A program made the translations under genes and the position numbers. From NCBI RefSeq assembly GCF_000972845.2, contig NW_020853564.1, positions 248,001 through 312,000 of the forward strand: DNA of 64,000 nucleotides, written 5' to 3'. The notes under the pieces are model-generated. The model did not search any database, had not been told where the DNA came from, and saw nothing but the letters and a program-made list of their open reading frames with translations. Below, piece after piece: positions 21,301 to 32,554 of this stretch. The DNA comes from Larimichthys crocea (lineage: Eukaryota; Chordata; Actinopteri; Sciaenidae). Numbering within the stretch: position 1 is the stretch's first letter; the number at the start of each line of letters is the position of its first letter.

Positions 21301-21735
21301 ACATACTTTGTTATGACTGTGGTCATGTTTGTTTGTAGTCTGTGTATGTTTCTTTGTGTGCCCTGTGCTTGTGTCTGCTATTTCATATGCAAATAGGATG
21401 TGCCATCCCCAGGAGGTGATTGGTGCAGTAATTTTCCGGTCCTGGCTTGTGATTGGCTGTGCCTGAAAGCCCCAAAGATAAAAGGAGCCAAGATGGCGGC
21501 TGCCAGGTGGACACCATTTCCTCATCCTCCTCCTCTCCCAACTTTTGCCACATGTCCTTTTGTAGAACTGTGTGTATGACCTTAGAAGTAGCTTTTTGTT
21601 TGAAGAGTAGGGGTGGACTGCCATTTTGTTTGATCGTGTTTTCTCCTGTTTTTGTTAGTTTAGGGAGGTAAGTTTATTGTGATTTTGATTTTCTGAGCAA
21701 AGTGATTTATTTTCAAGATAGTTTGTTTTGGTTGT
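21301..21735. mobile_element. Unclassified insertion in the neck array
   Basis: About 435 bp unlike the 42-nt units on either side. It has an octamer-like ATGCAAAT near 21389, GATAAAAGG near 21477 followed by a CCAAGATGGCGGC stretch, and TTAGGGAGGTAAG near 21659 resembling a splice donor. The layout suggests a retroelement leader or promoter fragment. No target duplication is evident. Confidence 0.5.
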
Positions 21736-21739
21736 TGAA

Positions 21740-22753
21740 CCTGCACTTGAAGGATATGTCTCAAGAAAATGCACAACTGAACCTACTCTTGAACAAAACG
21801 TCACAAGAAAATGCACAACTGAAGCTACTCTTGAACAAAACATTGCAAGAAAATGTAGAGCTGAACCTGCTCTTAAAGAACATGTCGGGAAAAAAATGCA
21901 CAGCTGAATCTACTCTTGGAGAACACATTGCAAGAAAATACAGAGCTGAACCTGCAGTTGAACAAAACATCACAAGAAAATACACAACTGAACCTGCTCT
22001 TGAAGAAGACCTCCCAAGAAAATACACAGCTGAACCTGACCTTGGAAAACTTTAACCTCATTAAGGAAGAGAACAAACAACTTAACCTCCATCTGAACGA
22101 ATCACTGAAGATCATCATCCGCCAAGGCGCAGAAAGCAAACAGTTGCACCAGCTGTTATTGAATGAACAGCTAATCTCCATGCAGCAGAAAGCAGCTAAT
22201 GAACACCAGCTTTCAATCCTGTTCTCGAACAAAATGGGCTTCCTTTGGAGATTCTGCAACAGAGACACCCTGCAGTGTTCACGCTGCCCGCCTGGCTAGA
22301 CTGAGCACGCTTCACGTTGCTTCATCCTGTCCCACGAACCAAAGAAGTGGGGAAAATGCTTGCATAGAGTGTCTTGAATATGGGGGTGACCTGGCTATGG
22401 TTAGGAAAAAAGAAGACCAGGCATTCTTGACCAACATGACTTATCAGTATGGACAGCAGAATTCTAGCGAAGATTTTCATTCAGCATGGATTGGATTGCA
22501 GGATATGGTCAAGGAGGGCACCTTCTTCTGGGTCAATGGCAAAACAGTCAAGTTGAATGTCATGTATTGGATGGATCTGGAGCCAAATAACGCTATGGCT
22601 GCCTGGGACACAAGCCAGGCAGGACAGGACTGTGTTGCTATTGTTCCACCAACACGCATTGGAGCGAAGGACTGGTTGAACAACTGGGATGACATTATTT
22701 GTAATGGCAGACGGCACTACATTTGTAAGACCACAGCTCTTATTTTGCGCTGA
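21740..22753 (+). pseudogene. C-type lectin receptor, copy 1: neck plus CTLD, inactivated
   Basis: The heptad neck (open from about 21916) passes through LIKEENKQLNLHLN, then QQKAANEHQLSILF, to the start of a long-form C-type lectin domain at FCNRDTLQCSRCPPG. There TGG has become TAG (about 22298), a nonsense codon. An extra G near 22350 (AAGTGGGGAAAA against AAGTGGGAAAA in copy 2) then shifts the frame. The remaining CTLD in the shifted frame keeps WIGLQD, the EPN motif of mannose-type sugar binding, CVAIVPP and RRHYIC. Neighbours share no operon, as expected. It was probably a type II membrane lectin. The membrane exon is not identified. Confidence 0.88.
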
Positions 22754-22798
22754 CTGATGTAACCCCCGTTACACTGTATATATTTATATATTTATATG
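22754..22798 (+). repeat. Duplicated 3' flank of lectin copy 1, first part
   Basis: TGATGTAACNCCCGTTACACTG and the following TATA-rich stretch match 25565-25615. It continues at 23499 after the solo LTR. Confidence 0.85.
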
Positions 22799-22965
22799 TG
22801 TCACACCGCGGTGAGGTCAAGCTGGGTTTTTGTTATGTTATGTCATTTCCTGTTTTATTTTGAAAGATAACTCTCCTCTCGTTTCAGGTCACTTGCCCTT
22901 CCTCGTGTGTCACCGGTCTGATTGTCTTCCCCACCCTGATTGTTTCCACCTGTTCCCCATTACCT

Positions 22966-22996
<31 letters not shown>

Positions 22997-23498
22997 TGTC
23001 TGCGTCTCCCTTTGTCCCGTGCCGAAGTGTTTCGTCTCTCGTAGCGTTCACCAAAGCCTTAGTTCATAGCCCACAGTCACAGCATCTTAGCTCTAGTGTT
23101 CTTTTGTTTGCCTTCCTCGTAAGAGTGATTTTCTGTTGTACTTCTTAGTCTAGTCCTTTTGTTTCTTTGTATTTAGCCTAGTGTGTTTTCAGCCTCGTTT
23201 TTGAGCGCCTTAAGTTAATGTTTCATAGCCTTTTGTTGTTCCTCGTTGTGAGTGATTTTGATTTTGTTAATCTTTAATAAGAGTAGTCATAGCCTTTTGT
23301 TGTTCCTTGTTAAGAGTGATTTTGATTTTGTTTATCTTAAGAGTAGATCAGTGTTTTTTCCTCCTTTTGGAGTGATTTTTGTTTCCTCTAGTTTAGGCCT
23401 CTTTCATAGCCTCACTCAGTCGAGGATATTGTTGACCTGAATAAAACAGCTGTCTGCCAAACTTTGCATCTGAGTCCTCATTGAGTCCCGGCCTGACA
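22799..23498 (+). mobile_element. Solo LTR, Gypsy-type family A, copy 3
   Basis: 700 bp, TGTCACACCGCGG...GGCCTGACA, flanked by ATATG at 22794-22798 and 23499-23503. It contains (GT)n at 22967-22990 and AATAAAA near 23440. The paralogous flank at 25611-25625 reads straight through as GTATATGTCCTGTTG, with one ATATG: an empty site. Confidence 0.95.
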
Positions 23499-23752
23499 AT
23501 ATGTCCTGTTGTGTTACAACAATGCAGCTAAAGTAAAAAAAAATGACTATTTAAATCAATTACAATTACAATATATTTAATGGCATCTTCACCTGTTTAA
23601 TTTGAAGATTTGAATTTGAATGTTATGAAATATAGAGAATAAATGGCTCCAACAATACAAAATATATACACTGTTGTGTTATAGACATAATTTATTAACT
23701 CAATATTTAAGGGTGGGAGATGAACAGCCATGATAATTGCATCACTTTAGGC
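23499..23752 (+). repeat. Duplicated 3' flank of lectin copy 1, second part
   Basis: Matches 25614-25797 from TCCTGTTGTGTTACAACAAT to CATCACTTTAGGCAG, with a small extra block of about 76 bp here. Confidence 0.85.
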
Positions 23753-24616
23753 AGTGTTGGGTTTTTTCCAACCCCCCCGAGTTCTGCTGACCTAGTGGAC
23801 TACAGAGAGATATTCAGTTTAACCTTTGCAAAGGTACCTTTTTGCAAAGGGAGAACCCAGCATATACAGACTCCGCAGTCTGCCTCCCATCACATCCAGC
23901 TGAGTTCTGCTCACCTGCAGTTCAGGCTCGTTTTTATTATCACACAAAGGAAATAGGTGTTACGCTTAGCAGGACGTGAACATACATTTTTCATGCCTAT
24001 ACGTGGTAAGACAACTCAAGCAGGATGCGGCTTGCTGAAACCTATGGGGCAAGACATCTCGTGACTGTTTCTAATCCTAAGATTTCCTGTTCGGACCTTG
24101 GGTAAAGTTTCCTGGGAGAATGTAAGTCCCTCTTTTGTGTCTTGTAGGCTTCAGTCTTCAGGTTGGTGACTTGGCATGTCACATGCAGGAGAGGAGCGCT
24201 GCTTCACCTCCTCCCTTCTGATGATCTTCTTTCTTTGGGCTCCAGAGGTAGACTACCCTGGAGCCTAGGATTGCCACCAGGGGATTATTCTGCCCCTTTG
24301 TTGGTGGGATCTGTTTCTGAGTCAGCCGACTCAGTGCTCTTTTCTTGGAGATTCGTCTGAATCTCGCTCAAGGAACGCTGTGGCTCCTCAGCTGCTGCGC
24401 ACTGGCTCCAGTGGAACCAGGTGTCTGGTATATCGCAGCTGCTGTCTTCTCTTCGTACTACACACTATACAGATAAATCCTCAATCTAGATTTCGGTGGC
24501 TTACTTCAACAGGCCACTGCCTTACGTTTACACCAGAGACTGGTTTCCGGCAGTGCTGCTGCTTCAGCTCACTTTCCTCTAGCACTCATACACATTTAAC
24601 ATTCATGCATTACCCG

Positions 24617-24663
<47 letters not shown>

Positions 24664-24710
24664 CTATTATGTCAGGGATGTACTAGGAACTCACAGGACT
24701 TTTTAATTCT
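23753..24710. other. Unassigned insert between lectin copies
   Basis: GC-richer than its surroundings, with no recognised domain. A (GT)n tract occupies 24615-24661. It is absent from the corresponding place after copy 2, so it was either inserted or marks the duplication junction. Confidence 0.45.
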
Positions 24711-25072
24711 GGTCTTGCTGTCAAAACGTTAGACAGCTCACAGTAATTATACTCAAGTAACTCTGGTCTTGTTCTATTCTGTCTCCCAATGTAGACAAAA
24801 AAGAAAAGGAAAAAAAAATAAAATAAAATAAAAAACTTCGGGGGTCCTCAATTTCCCGGGCCTCAAACCCAGCTAAAACAATACCTCGTCAGAATATTGT
24901 GGGAGTTGCCACACTCAAAGACACTGGTCTTGTTGTTAGAACGTTAACAACTCACAGTTGATCAGAAACACTGGTCTTGCTATTAGATAACTCACAGTTT
25001 TCATTTATTTTAAAACGCTGGTCTTGTTATTAGATAACTCACAGTCGATCAGAAACACTGGTCTTGCTATGA
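24711..25072 (+). repeat. Irregular tandem repeat with CTGGTCTTG
   Basis: CTGGTCTTG occurs six times (about 24711, 24762, 24925, 24980, 25019, 25059), mostly followed by a TTAGA...CTCACAG phrase. The last copy abuts the truncated lectin exon at GATTCTGCAAC. The unit is about 40-50 bp. Not recognised. Confidence 0.7.
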
Positions 25073-25564
25073 TTCTGCAACAGAGACACCCTGCAGTGTT
25101 CACACTGCCCGCCTGGCTGGACTGAGCACGCTTCACGCTGCTTCATCCTGTCCCACGAACCAAAGAAGTGGGAAAATGCTCGCATAGAGTGTCTTGACTA
25201 TGGGGGTGACCTGGCTATGGTTTGGAATAAAGACCAGACATTGTTGACCAACATGACTTTTCAGTATGTACAGCAGAATCCTAGTGAAGATTTTCATTCA
25301 GCATGGATTGGATTGCAAGATATGGTCCAGGAGGGCACCTTCTACTGGGTCAATGGCGACACGATCAAGTGGAATGTCATTTATTGGATGGATCAGGAGC
25401 CAAATAACGCTATGGCCAACTGGGACTTGAAAGGACAGGACTGTGTTGCCATTGTTCCACCAACACGCATTGGAGCGGAAGACTGGTTGAACTCCTGGGA
25501 TGACAGTATTTGTGATGACAGACGGCACTACATTTGTGAGACCACAGCTCTCATTTTGGGCTGA
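25073..25564 (+). pseudogene. C-type lectin domain, copy 2: open frame but 5'-truncated
   Basis: The frame is open from TTC at 25073 to TGA at 25562-25564, about 163 residues. It encodes a long-form CTLD: FCNRDTLQC, CPPGW, RCFIL, WENARIECL, WIGLQDM, the EPN calcium and sugar motif (QEPNNA), DCVAIVPP, WDDSICDD and RRHYICE. Six or more canonical cysteines are present. EPN predicts mannose or GlcNAc-type binding. A TGA directly precedes the first codon and the upstream sequence is an unrelated repeat. Neck, membrane and start regions are therefore missing. The absence of lesions inside the CTLD, unlike copy 1, may reflect recent duplication or splicing from elsewhere. Confidence 0.85.
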
Positions 25565-25797
25565 CTGATGTAACACCCGTTACACTGACAAGTGTGTATA
25601 TATGTATATATGTATATGTCCTGTTGTGTTACAACAATGCAGCTAAAGTACAAGAATATATGACTATTTAAATCAATTACAATTACAATATATTTAATGG
25701 CATCTTCACCACTGTTGTGTTATAGACATAATTTATTAACTCAAGATTTAAGGGTGGGGGATGAACAGCCAATCATAATTGCATCACTTTAGGCAGG
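25565..25797 (+). repeat. Duplicated 3' flank of lectin copy 2
   Basis: Matches 22754-22798 plus 23499-23752, and contains the uninterrupted ATATG/TCCTG empty site. Confidence 0.88.
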
Positions 25798-26185
25798 CAT
25801 ATAATAAACATTTGTATTCTGTACATAACCACTGTTGTGTGTTTTTGCTTGTTTCTCTGGTGCCTGTGCTGTTGATGCTAGCCTTCTGTAATTGCAACCC
25901 ATTTCTGTAGGGAACTCTGCGCAAACATGGGACTATTTTTCTAACATGGGGGATCTAAATATTGTAGATACTGTAGGCTTGACTCCCTATCCATGACAAA
26001 AATTCACTGCTTATGCACAGCATCTTTTCTGTCTGAACAGTCTAGCTTGCGTAAAAAGGCCTCTTAACCATAACTTAAAATAAAAATAATACAATATACT
26101 TGTGTGGAAAAAAAGTTCTATTGTATTTTATAAATATATGTATACTGGTATGTATATACTGCATTTGTACTTGTTTTTGCTTTCT
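25798..26185. other. Unassigned AT-rich sequence
   Basis: No feature recognised beyond TATA-rich stretches. Confidence 0.45.
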
Positions 26186-26577
26186 AAAGGCCAACTCACA
26201 CCGGACGCGGAACAGAAGCGGAACGGAAGCGGAACGGCACCGCCGCGGTCACCGTAGCAAATAGAATCCAGTCTAGTCAATGAGAGCACTCACACAGGGC
26301 GCGGCTCAGAAGCGTCCCAGAAGCGGCTCTCCCCGCCACGGCGCGAGCTTTCCGCAGGATTTCTATTTTTTCCGCGAGCCACTGCTAAACCTCGTAAATT
26401 TCAACAGAGCAGATCGCACCAGACAGGAAATCCGACACAGAATCAACATAATAAACTTCCGCCCCCTTTCAAAATAAAACACAATACGCAGTTCATGAAG
26501 CTTTTTACAACTTCACATCAACGTTACGTCATGACCGGTGGCACCAGGTGATCAAAGATCGATCAAAGGGTCTCAAC
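26186..26577 (+). mobile_element. Harbinger-type transposon 5' region
   Basis: CTAAAGGCCAACTCACACCGG begins a GC-rich stretch (GGAACGGAAGCGGAACGG) typical of Harbinger ends in fish, directly upstream of a MADF-like reading frame. No matching 3' end was found. Confidence 0.5.
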
Positions 26578-26690
26578 ATGGACGATGAGAGACTAATTGT
26601 TGAAGTGGAACAACACACAATCATTTATGACACAACAGATGCTTTTTATAATCTCCTCCACGTCAGAGAAGCAAAGTCAGCTGTTTGTTG
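26578..26690 (+). pseudogene. MADF-like N-terminal fragment (Harbinger accessory protein)
   Basis: The ATG at 26578 starts MDDERLIVEVEQHTIIYDTT, followed by YNLLHVREAKS. The spacing of D-E-R-LI-EV, H-IIYD and Y-L--R resembles the first helices of the MADF/Myb-like DNA-binding domain encoded by PIF/Harbinger elements. The usual tryptophan helix after R-AK is missing and the frame becomes unrelated by about 26690. It is a 5' fragment only. Confidence 0.5.
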
Positions 26691-26937
26691 TTTATGTCTT
26701 TATACACAGTTTATCGCAGGGTCTCGGGGTCTCATCTGCTTGTGTATGCATACATTGAGTCAGTGACGGCGCTGCTCCGTCAGTTTTTCTCCTTCAGCTG
26801 TTTCACAACATATCTGACTTGAGAGCGTTTCCAAACCATTATTTTTAACAGTGAAGGGTAAAAAGGTTCTACATAGCACTTATTATAACCCATTTTTTTC
26901 TTTTTCTTCTTCTTGAGTGTAATTTATTGAAGTATTG

Positions 26938-27020
26938 AAAAGATACATACACACACACATACAGTACATACAGTACATACATACATACATACATACATAC
27001 ATACATACATACATACATAA
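26938..27020 (+). repeat. (ACAT)n microsatellite
   Basis: About 15 tetranucleotide copies following a short (AC)n and ACAGTACAT variants. Confidence 0.97.
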
Positions 27021-27542
27021 GGTATATATGTACGTACATATTGCATAATATATTTCACAATAAAAATCTGAATAATTATTTTGCAGTAATATACTGAAAA
27101 GACTGCTCCTTCGGTAAACAAATAGACCAATTATATTTAACAGTGAATGAAGAGTTGAATGTGGAGAAGTATCTTAACAGTTTTGCTGCACAGAGTGATA
27201 TTTGCCTTCTCAGAAATACAATCACTTGTTCCAAACAATGGTGTATGGATGCATTATGAAAGGCTGATTTTTACAGTGTTTCATGTTTTATTCCACATAA
27301 AACCTTTCTGGTCTATTTTTACAAAGTTTGCTCTGCACACATATTAAGTTGTCATCAGAACATTTATTTGTTGTTCGTACAGTATATACTGTCTTCCTTT
27401 ACATTAAATGACACCATTTAGTTCAGTGCATTGCATCACACAGCAGAACATTTTGTTGCCCATCAACCTCTCTGTGTACTTTCATTCCATTTAAATGCAC
27501 TAATTTGTTTCACCGTTTCACATTTGAAGGGACAAATTGTTC
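27021..27542. other. Unassigned sequence
   Basis: No coding or repeat signal recognised. Confidence 0.45.
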
Positions 27543-29122
27543 AAGGCTCAAGTTCAAGGTTCTTTATTTGCCATTTGTGAACAAACCACAGTCAAACACA
27601 TAGGAAATCTTGTGCAGGGCTCTCTCATGATCAACAGAAACTTCAAACAAATACAAAGTAAAATAAAATATAAAAATATAGAAAGATATCAATTCAAATG
27701 TGAAAAACTATATACAACATTAGGAGATAAGACACTATAGTAAGACAAAATATAAATGTATAAAGTATGGACGCGCTGTACAGAAGGTGGTGATATGTGC
27801 AGAACAATACATATTAATCAGTAATAAATAGAGGTTCTGGGGTTGGTGGGGAGAAAGAGATAAGAAAGAGAGACGGCGAGTTCTCATTGTTCAAGAGGTG
27901 ATAAGAGGCATATTGCACAGGTACAGTGAGGTGAGGTAGTGTTGTACACATACATATATTCAGCAGTTTTGTTTTGTCATGAGTCTGACTGTGGCAGGGA
28001 AGAAGCTGTTGAAAAAGCGAGTTGTGTGTGTAATGATACTGTCCACTCTGCTGTGTCTTAGGTTGTACGTGCACGTTTGTGTCTGAGCAGAAGGTGGGCT
28101 GGATGTAGTGAGTCTCTGTTGATTCCCTCTGCTCTTCTCTGACAGCGCTGCACGTACATGGATGGGAGTTTTGTCCCTATAATCCTCTCTGCAGTCTTTA
28201 TGACTCTTTGCAGAGCCTTCCTCTCTGCCTGGGTGGTATTTCCATACCAGACAGTGAGACGTGTGGTGAGGATGCTCTTTATCAGTCCTCTGTAGGCCTG
28301 GGTGAGAGGGCGATAGTTCAGTCCAGCTTTCCTGAGCAGCCTAATGAAGTAAAGCCTTTGCTGGGCTTTTTCCACTGTGGTTGTGGTGTTAAGAGTCCAA
28401 CTCAGGAGTTGGTTGACAGTTTCCGGGACCGTGTTATTGATTTGATTTATTGATTATTGGGTGAGAACCAGTTTTTCTAGGCACTTCATGGCGACTGGTG
28501 TGAGTGCCACTGGCCTGAAGTCGTTTAGGGTGGGTGTGTCTGATCTTTTGGGGACTGGAATGATGATGGAGGACTTGTATATACGGGGAACTACAGCCTG
28601 GGATAGTGAAAGGTTAAAGATGTCAGTGTACACACCAGCTAGTTGTTACCCACAGGCCTTCAGTACCCTGGGGTGCACTCCGTCGGGTCCCGCCGCCTTG
28701 TGTGGGTTCACCTTCTTCAGAGCCTTCAGGACCTGTGTGTGTGTGTCACCTGAAAGACTGTGTCCGTGGGGTCACAGGGAGCTTTTGATGGTGGTTGATG
28801 GTTCAGCCTGTCGAACCTAGCATAGAAGGTGTTAAGGCTGTCTGGGAGAGTGGAATCTCGGGGGTCTGTGGTTGCCGTGGTTCTCCTGTAGTTTGTTACA
28901 GACTGGATTCCCTGCCACATACTCCTGTGTTTTGGGGTTGAGGTAGTAGCCTTCAAGTTTTTGGGAGTGAGCCCTTTTGGCTGCTCTGATGGACTTCTGC
29001 AGCTCGTATCGGGATCTCTTGTATTCCCCATGATCTCCTGACTTGAAGGCCTCCAGCTTCTTCCTGTTTTTCTGCTTTATGTCTCCATTAAACCAGGGTT
29101 TTTGGTTGGGGAACACACACAC
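27543..29122 (-). mobile_element. CR1/L2-group LINE, internally deleted
   Basis: Minus strand, in order: a pre-RT region (QKPWFNGDIKQKNRKKLEAF; SLNTFYARFDR), RT start (VLKALKKVNPHKAAGPDG, then [15 protein letters not shown]), then an abrupt jump near 28455 to the C-terminal part (KAQQRLYFIRLLRKAGLNYR, TVWYGN, RKALQRVIKTAERIIGTKLPS). The palm with the catalytic aspartates is deleted and a stop follows KACG. The 3' tail carries TTCAAGGTTCTTTATTTGCC (complement strand) near 27552. It is a dead, retroposed copy. Confidence 0.85.
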
Positions 29123-30685
29123 AGTCCTGGGAGGTGCACATATGGACGTGCACCAGCTGATAATTAATCCGCTAATCCATTAAATTGTTGCAGCAAAGAT
29201 GCTCAGTGACATTTTGTCCAATAAAATAAGTGAAAATTTTTATTATTACAACATGCAAAGAAGCTACAAAAGGATTTATTCCTTTATACCCTGATCCACA
29301 AATTGGATCCCCAAAAGTCCTGTCCTCTGTTGTTCCAGAACTTGATGGTGAAAAGCTGAAATATCGTTGAATAATTGAATAATGATGGGAAATGACTAAC
29401 AGCTTTTCTTTTGAGACAAATAAAACATAAGGAATGTAAAAAAAATCCTTCAAATTTTTTAATTGATTATTTCAAAACCTTCTGGATCAGGGATACAACA
29501 GAACATGGTGCTTAATGGCACAGTTAATATGCATATTAATACAGCTGAAGAACTCATCTTTTTTTGATGACACCGGATTTAGGTGTGGTTTGGGTGAATA
29601 ACTCAGTCCCATTTGACATTTACGTATTTTTCATGTGTTATTAATATCACTGTAAACTGGCAGTATCAATGACAGTGCCCTGAATCATAAAAGATTTGTG
29701 GTTTAACTTGATCTTTGAGTGAAGGGAGAAGAGAGGAAACGAGAGCAGATGAACAAAGAACACATTTTAAAAAGGTGGAGAAAGAAGGCCAAAGGTGGTG
29801 AAAAACAAGTGTGAAGCAGCAGCAAATAGAAAATCAGTGTGTGTGAGGGAGGGAGGAAGGGAGGGAGGGAGGTAAAGGAGTGGAGGGAGTGAATGAACAG
29901 AGTGAGAGAGAAAAGATCAGGATGTTCTTGTTTTTGAGGATTTTGCCATTTCACTAAAAAATACCTTGAGCTCAGCTAATGTCCTGTCTAATCCAATGAC
30001 CCTCTGCCAGCTCTGTACTTATTCTCTGCCCAAAACTGCAGTGTTTGCCTTGAATAAGAACATCTTTTTTTATTATTATTATAGTCCCATAGTTTAAAGA
30101 CAATCTCTATCCTTTGAATTACATGCTGAAGTGCTGATAGGTGATCTAAGGATTGGGCTACGGAGGTGTAGAAAGCTCACATAGAAATACTCTGTTCTGA
30201 CTGGACTGTTGTTTTCTGCTCTAGCTGCCGCAGAGGACGCAGGAGATGAACAACACTGTAGAAAACAAACAGTTTTAATACAGTTGTTCATCTCCTGTAC
30301 AGTGTCATTTTTTTTGTCTGGTTGAGCTGGTCTACTCAATGTGAATCTTCTCCTGTATTATCACTGAGCACTTTTAAATATCAGCTTCGCTGGCAACACT
30401 GGGCAGGTCCCTGCAGCACCAGGTCCCGTTCATAATGAACAGCAGGCTATTGTTATCCCAGCTTCTGAATCTGTATTTGTGAACTACACACTATCAGTTT
30501 TACTTTTGATTTTCACACTCTGGAGCCACAAAAAGCTTTATACAACTGATTTAACACATGCAATAACATTAGTATTCCCAGAGAGTAAAAAGTAAAAAGA
30601 CTGATTTGTAAAACAGTTACCTTCTTAAATTAAGTTAAATTTACTTTAGAACTTTGATGTCTTAGAAGAAAGTAGATATATTTAT
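29123..30685. other. Unassigned sequence with a polypurine stretch
   Basis: A GGGA/GGAA-rich tract lies at 29844-29885. Otherwise nothing is recognised, and no ORF shows a domain. Confidence 0.5.
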
Positions 30686-30745
30686 AGATATACTGGTTTT
30701 TTTGAGATATAGATATTAGATATATAGATATATAATATATATATC

Positions 30746-30807
<62 letters not shown>

Positions 30808-30820
30808 TACATACATACAA
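30686..30820 (+). repeat. Compound (TA)n(CA)n(CATA)n microsatellite
   Basis: TATATA-type tract to about 30764, (AC)n to about 30801, then CATACATACATA to 30820. Confidence 0.97.
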
Positions 30821-31854
30821 TCTAGTATGCCTATGAATCAGTCTCTATTCTGCCCTGAGCTCATTAAAAGACCCCTCCACTCAAACTTCCAGGCAAAATT
30901 TAATTCTCACTATATCCCTGGTTTGGTCATTTGGTGTGAACACATGAAAGAGACTCACACTTAACACTAACTAGACCAACTCCTTTGTAAAATGCATAGT
31001 GAGCACAGTGTTGGAGCACCTCATGACTTAGCAGATGTTAACAATAACATCTACAAGGAAACAGTGGGACCAAGATTTTGGCACCAGAAGTGTTCTGGTT
31101 TCGTTAGAAAGTAGTATCATGCATACCAGTACCAGTCATATTTGAGCAAGCTTTGGCAGCAACAGTCCATGACTCAATCAGTTGTAGTGTTGGCAAACTA
31201 GGCTGTTGTCACCCAACTGCTGCAAAGGGAAACCTACCAAGAGAAATTAAGTTGTTTCCATAAATGGAAAAAATATGCTCAGTACCTGCAGTAGTCAATA
31301 TTGCCTTACAAAAAAAAAGAAGAGATATCAAAAATTACATTTGAACTTCAATTACAAAAGCAGCTTGAAGAATAATCACGGTTTCATCAGGAGATTTACA
31401 GGCCACTTAAGGATAAGGATAAATGTGTGTTAGGAGGCGGTGAAGGAAGATTAGTCCAGATTTTTTCAGGTCATATAGTACCCCTGTTCCAAAGAGTAGT
31501 GCTGCACCATATGCCACAATGATGCTGTAAGTCTTTAGTCATAGCTGAGCGGGCTCAGCTCATCTCACATGTACCCTACTATGCAGGCTCATTATCATAG
31601 CAGCATTCTTCATTTCTGATCCTATTATTATTTGTTACTGTCTCTGCATGTGTAATATGTCCTCTGTGTTGCAGCATCTCACAGTAAAGACATGACTCAT
31701 CTGCTTGCACTAATCTCATAGGTCACATATAGCCATTGCTGTTTGACACACTATTTTGGTGCTCATCACACACATTGTATTACACATACACACAAGCACA
31801 CAGACAATAAATCTGTTGTCAGTATTCATTACTCTCTCGAGGCTGGGAGTGAGT
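30821..31854. other. Unassigned sequence
   Basis: No exon or repeat recognised. Confidence 0.45.
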
Positions 31855-31985
31855 TGCCGTTCAAGTAAGGAGTTCAAGTATCTCATGGTCTTGTTTATGA
31901 GAGAGATTAAGCAGACCATTCTTTTGGAGCTTTTCCCTGACATAGTCCCAGAACACTCTAGAAAGATCATATACTGTATCTCAGT
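31855..31985 (+). mobile_element. RTE-like LINE C-terminal remnant, copy 1
   Basis: The frame reads KEFKYLMVLFMREI and then, after an apparent deletion, FPDIVPEHSRKIIY. EFKYLGVLFTS and the PR-WKD-IS part belong to the C-terminal region of an abundant fish LINE (RTE-like by memory). Most of the region between them is missing. Confidence 0.6.
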
Positions 31986-32554
31986 ATCTGAAGGTGGAAT
32001 ACAAGCTAGAGGGGTAGTGAGGTTGGTGCAGTGCATTGCTGTCTACCAGTGTCATTGGTGTAAATATCACTGGTGCAACCTGAGCAGTGCGCCAGGGTCC
32101 AGAAGCTGTTGGGCCTAGAAACTGTCAGGCCCATCTGTGTGAGTAGAGATTAAACATTCATTCTCTATGGTAGCTGTTATGGTCATTGATACTGTACTCA
32201 ACAGCAACTAAAGTAACTTTAACAAGCATCATCTTTGGTACCAAACCATACTTCAACATAGTAATGAAGAAGTTTTGATTTCAAGAGGTTGAAGAGACAC
32301 CCTAAAACACTTACAAAGCAACTTGCAAGTTGATTTTCTTATTTATGAAAATGATACTTACCTTGGCACTACATTTTTTCAACCATTCCTACACCTAAGC
32401 CCAACTGTGCTGTGGCACCAAGGTAGGTATGTGGGTACAATACACACTGACTATGTGTGAGTACCTCATTCAAAAGACCTGAACAATCCCTTCAAATTTA
32501 AGACAACAAAGTCTATCCTTTATCCTCTGTGATGCATTGTATCTGTGGTTATTG
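31986..32554. other. Unassigned sequence
   Basis: Nothing recognised between the two LINE remnants. Confidence 0.4.

Larger units (their letters stand above)
19823..22050 (+). repeat. 42-nt tandem array encoding a heptad coiled coil
   Basis: About 30 copies of a 42-nt unit, each encoding 14 residues typified by LNLLLNKTSQENTQ, i.e. two heptads with leucines at core positions. KN/KT and SQEN alternate, and NKTS supplies an N-glycosylation sequon. Copies occupy 19823-19999, 20547-21300 and 21736-22050 between two insertions. Several units have 40, 41, 43 or 44 nt, or contain TAG, so the array is not open throughout. The final stretch before 22050 is open and leads into the non-repeated neck. 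Confidence 0.93.

Noticed and set aside
19823..22050. CRISPR array
   Set aside because: Units are contiguous coding heptads without unique spacers, in a vertebrate context.
24163..24706. Possible lectin exons between the two CTLD copies
   Set aside because: Open frames are short, lack cysteine pattern and run into a (GT)n tract.
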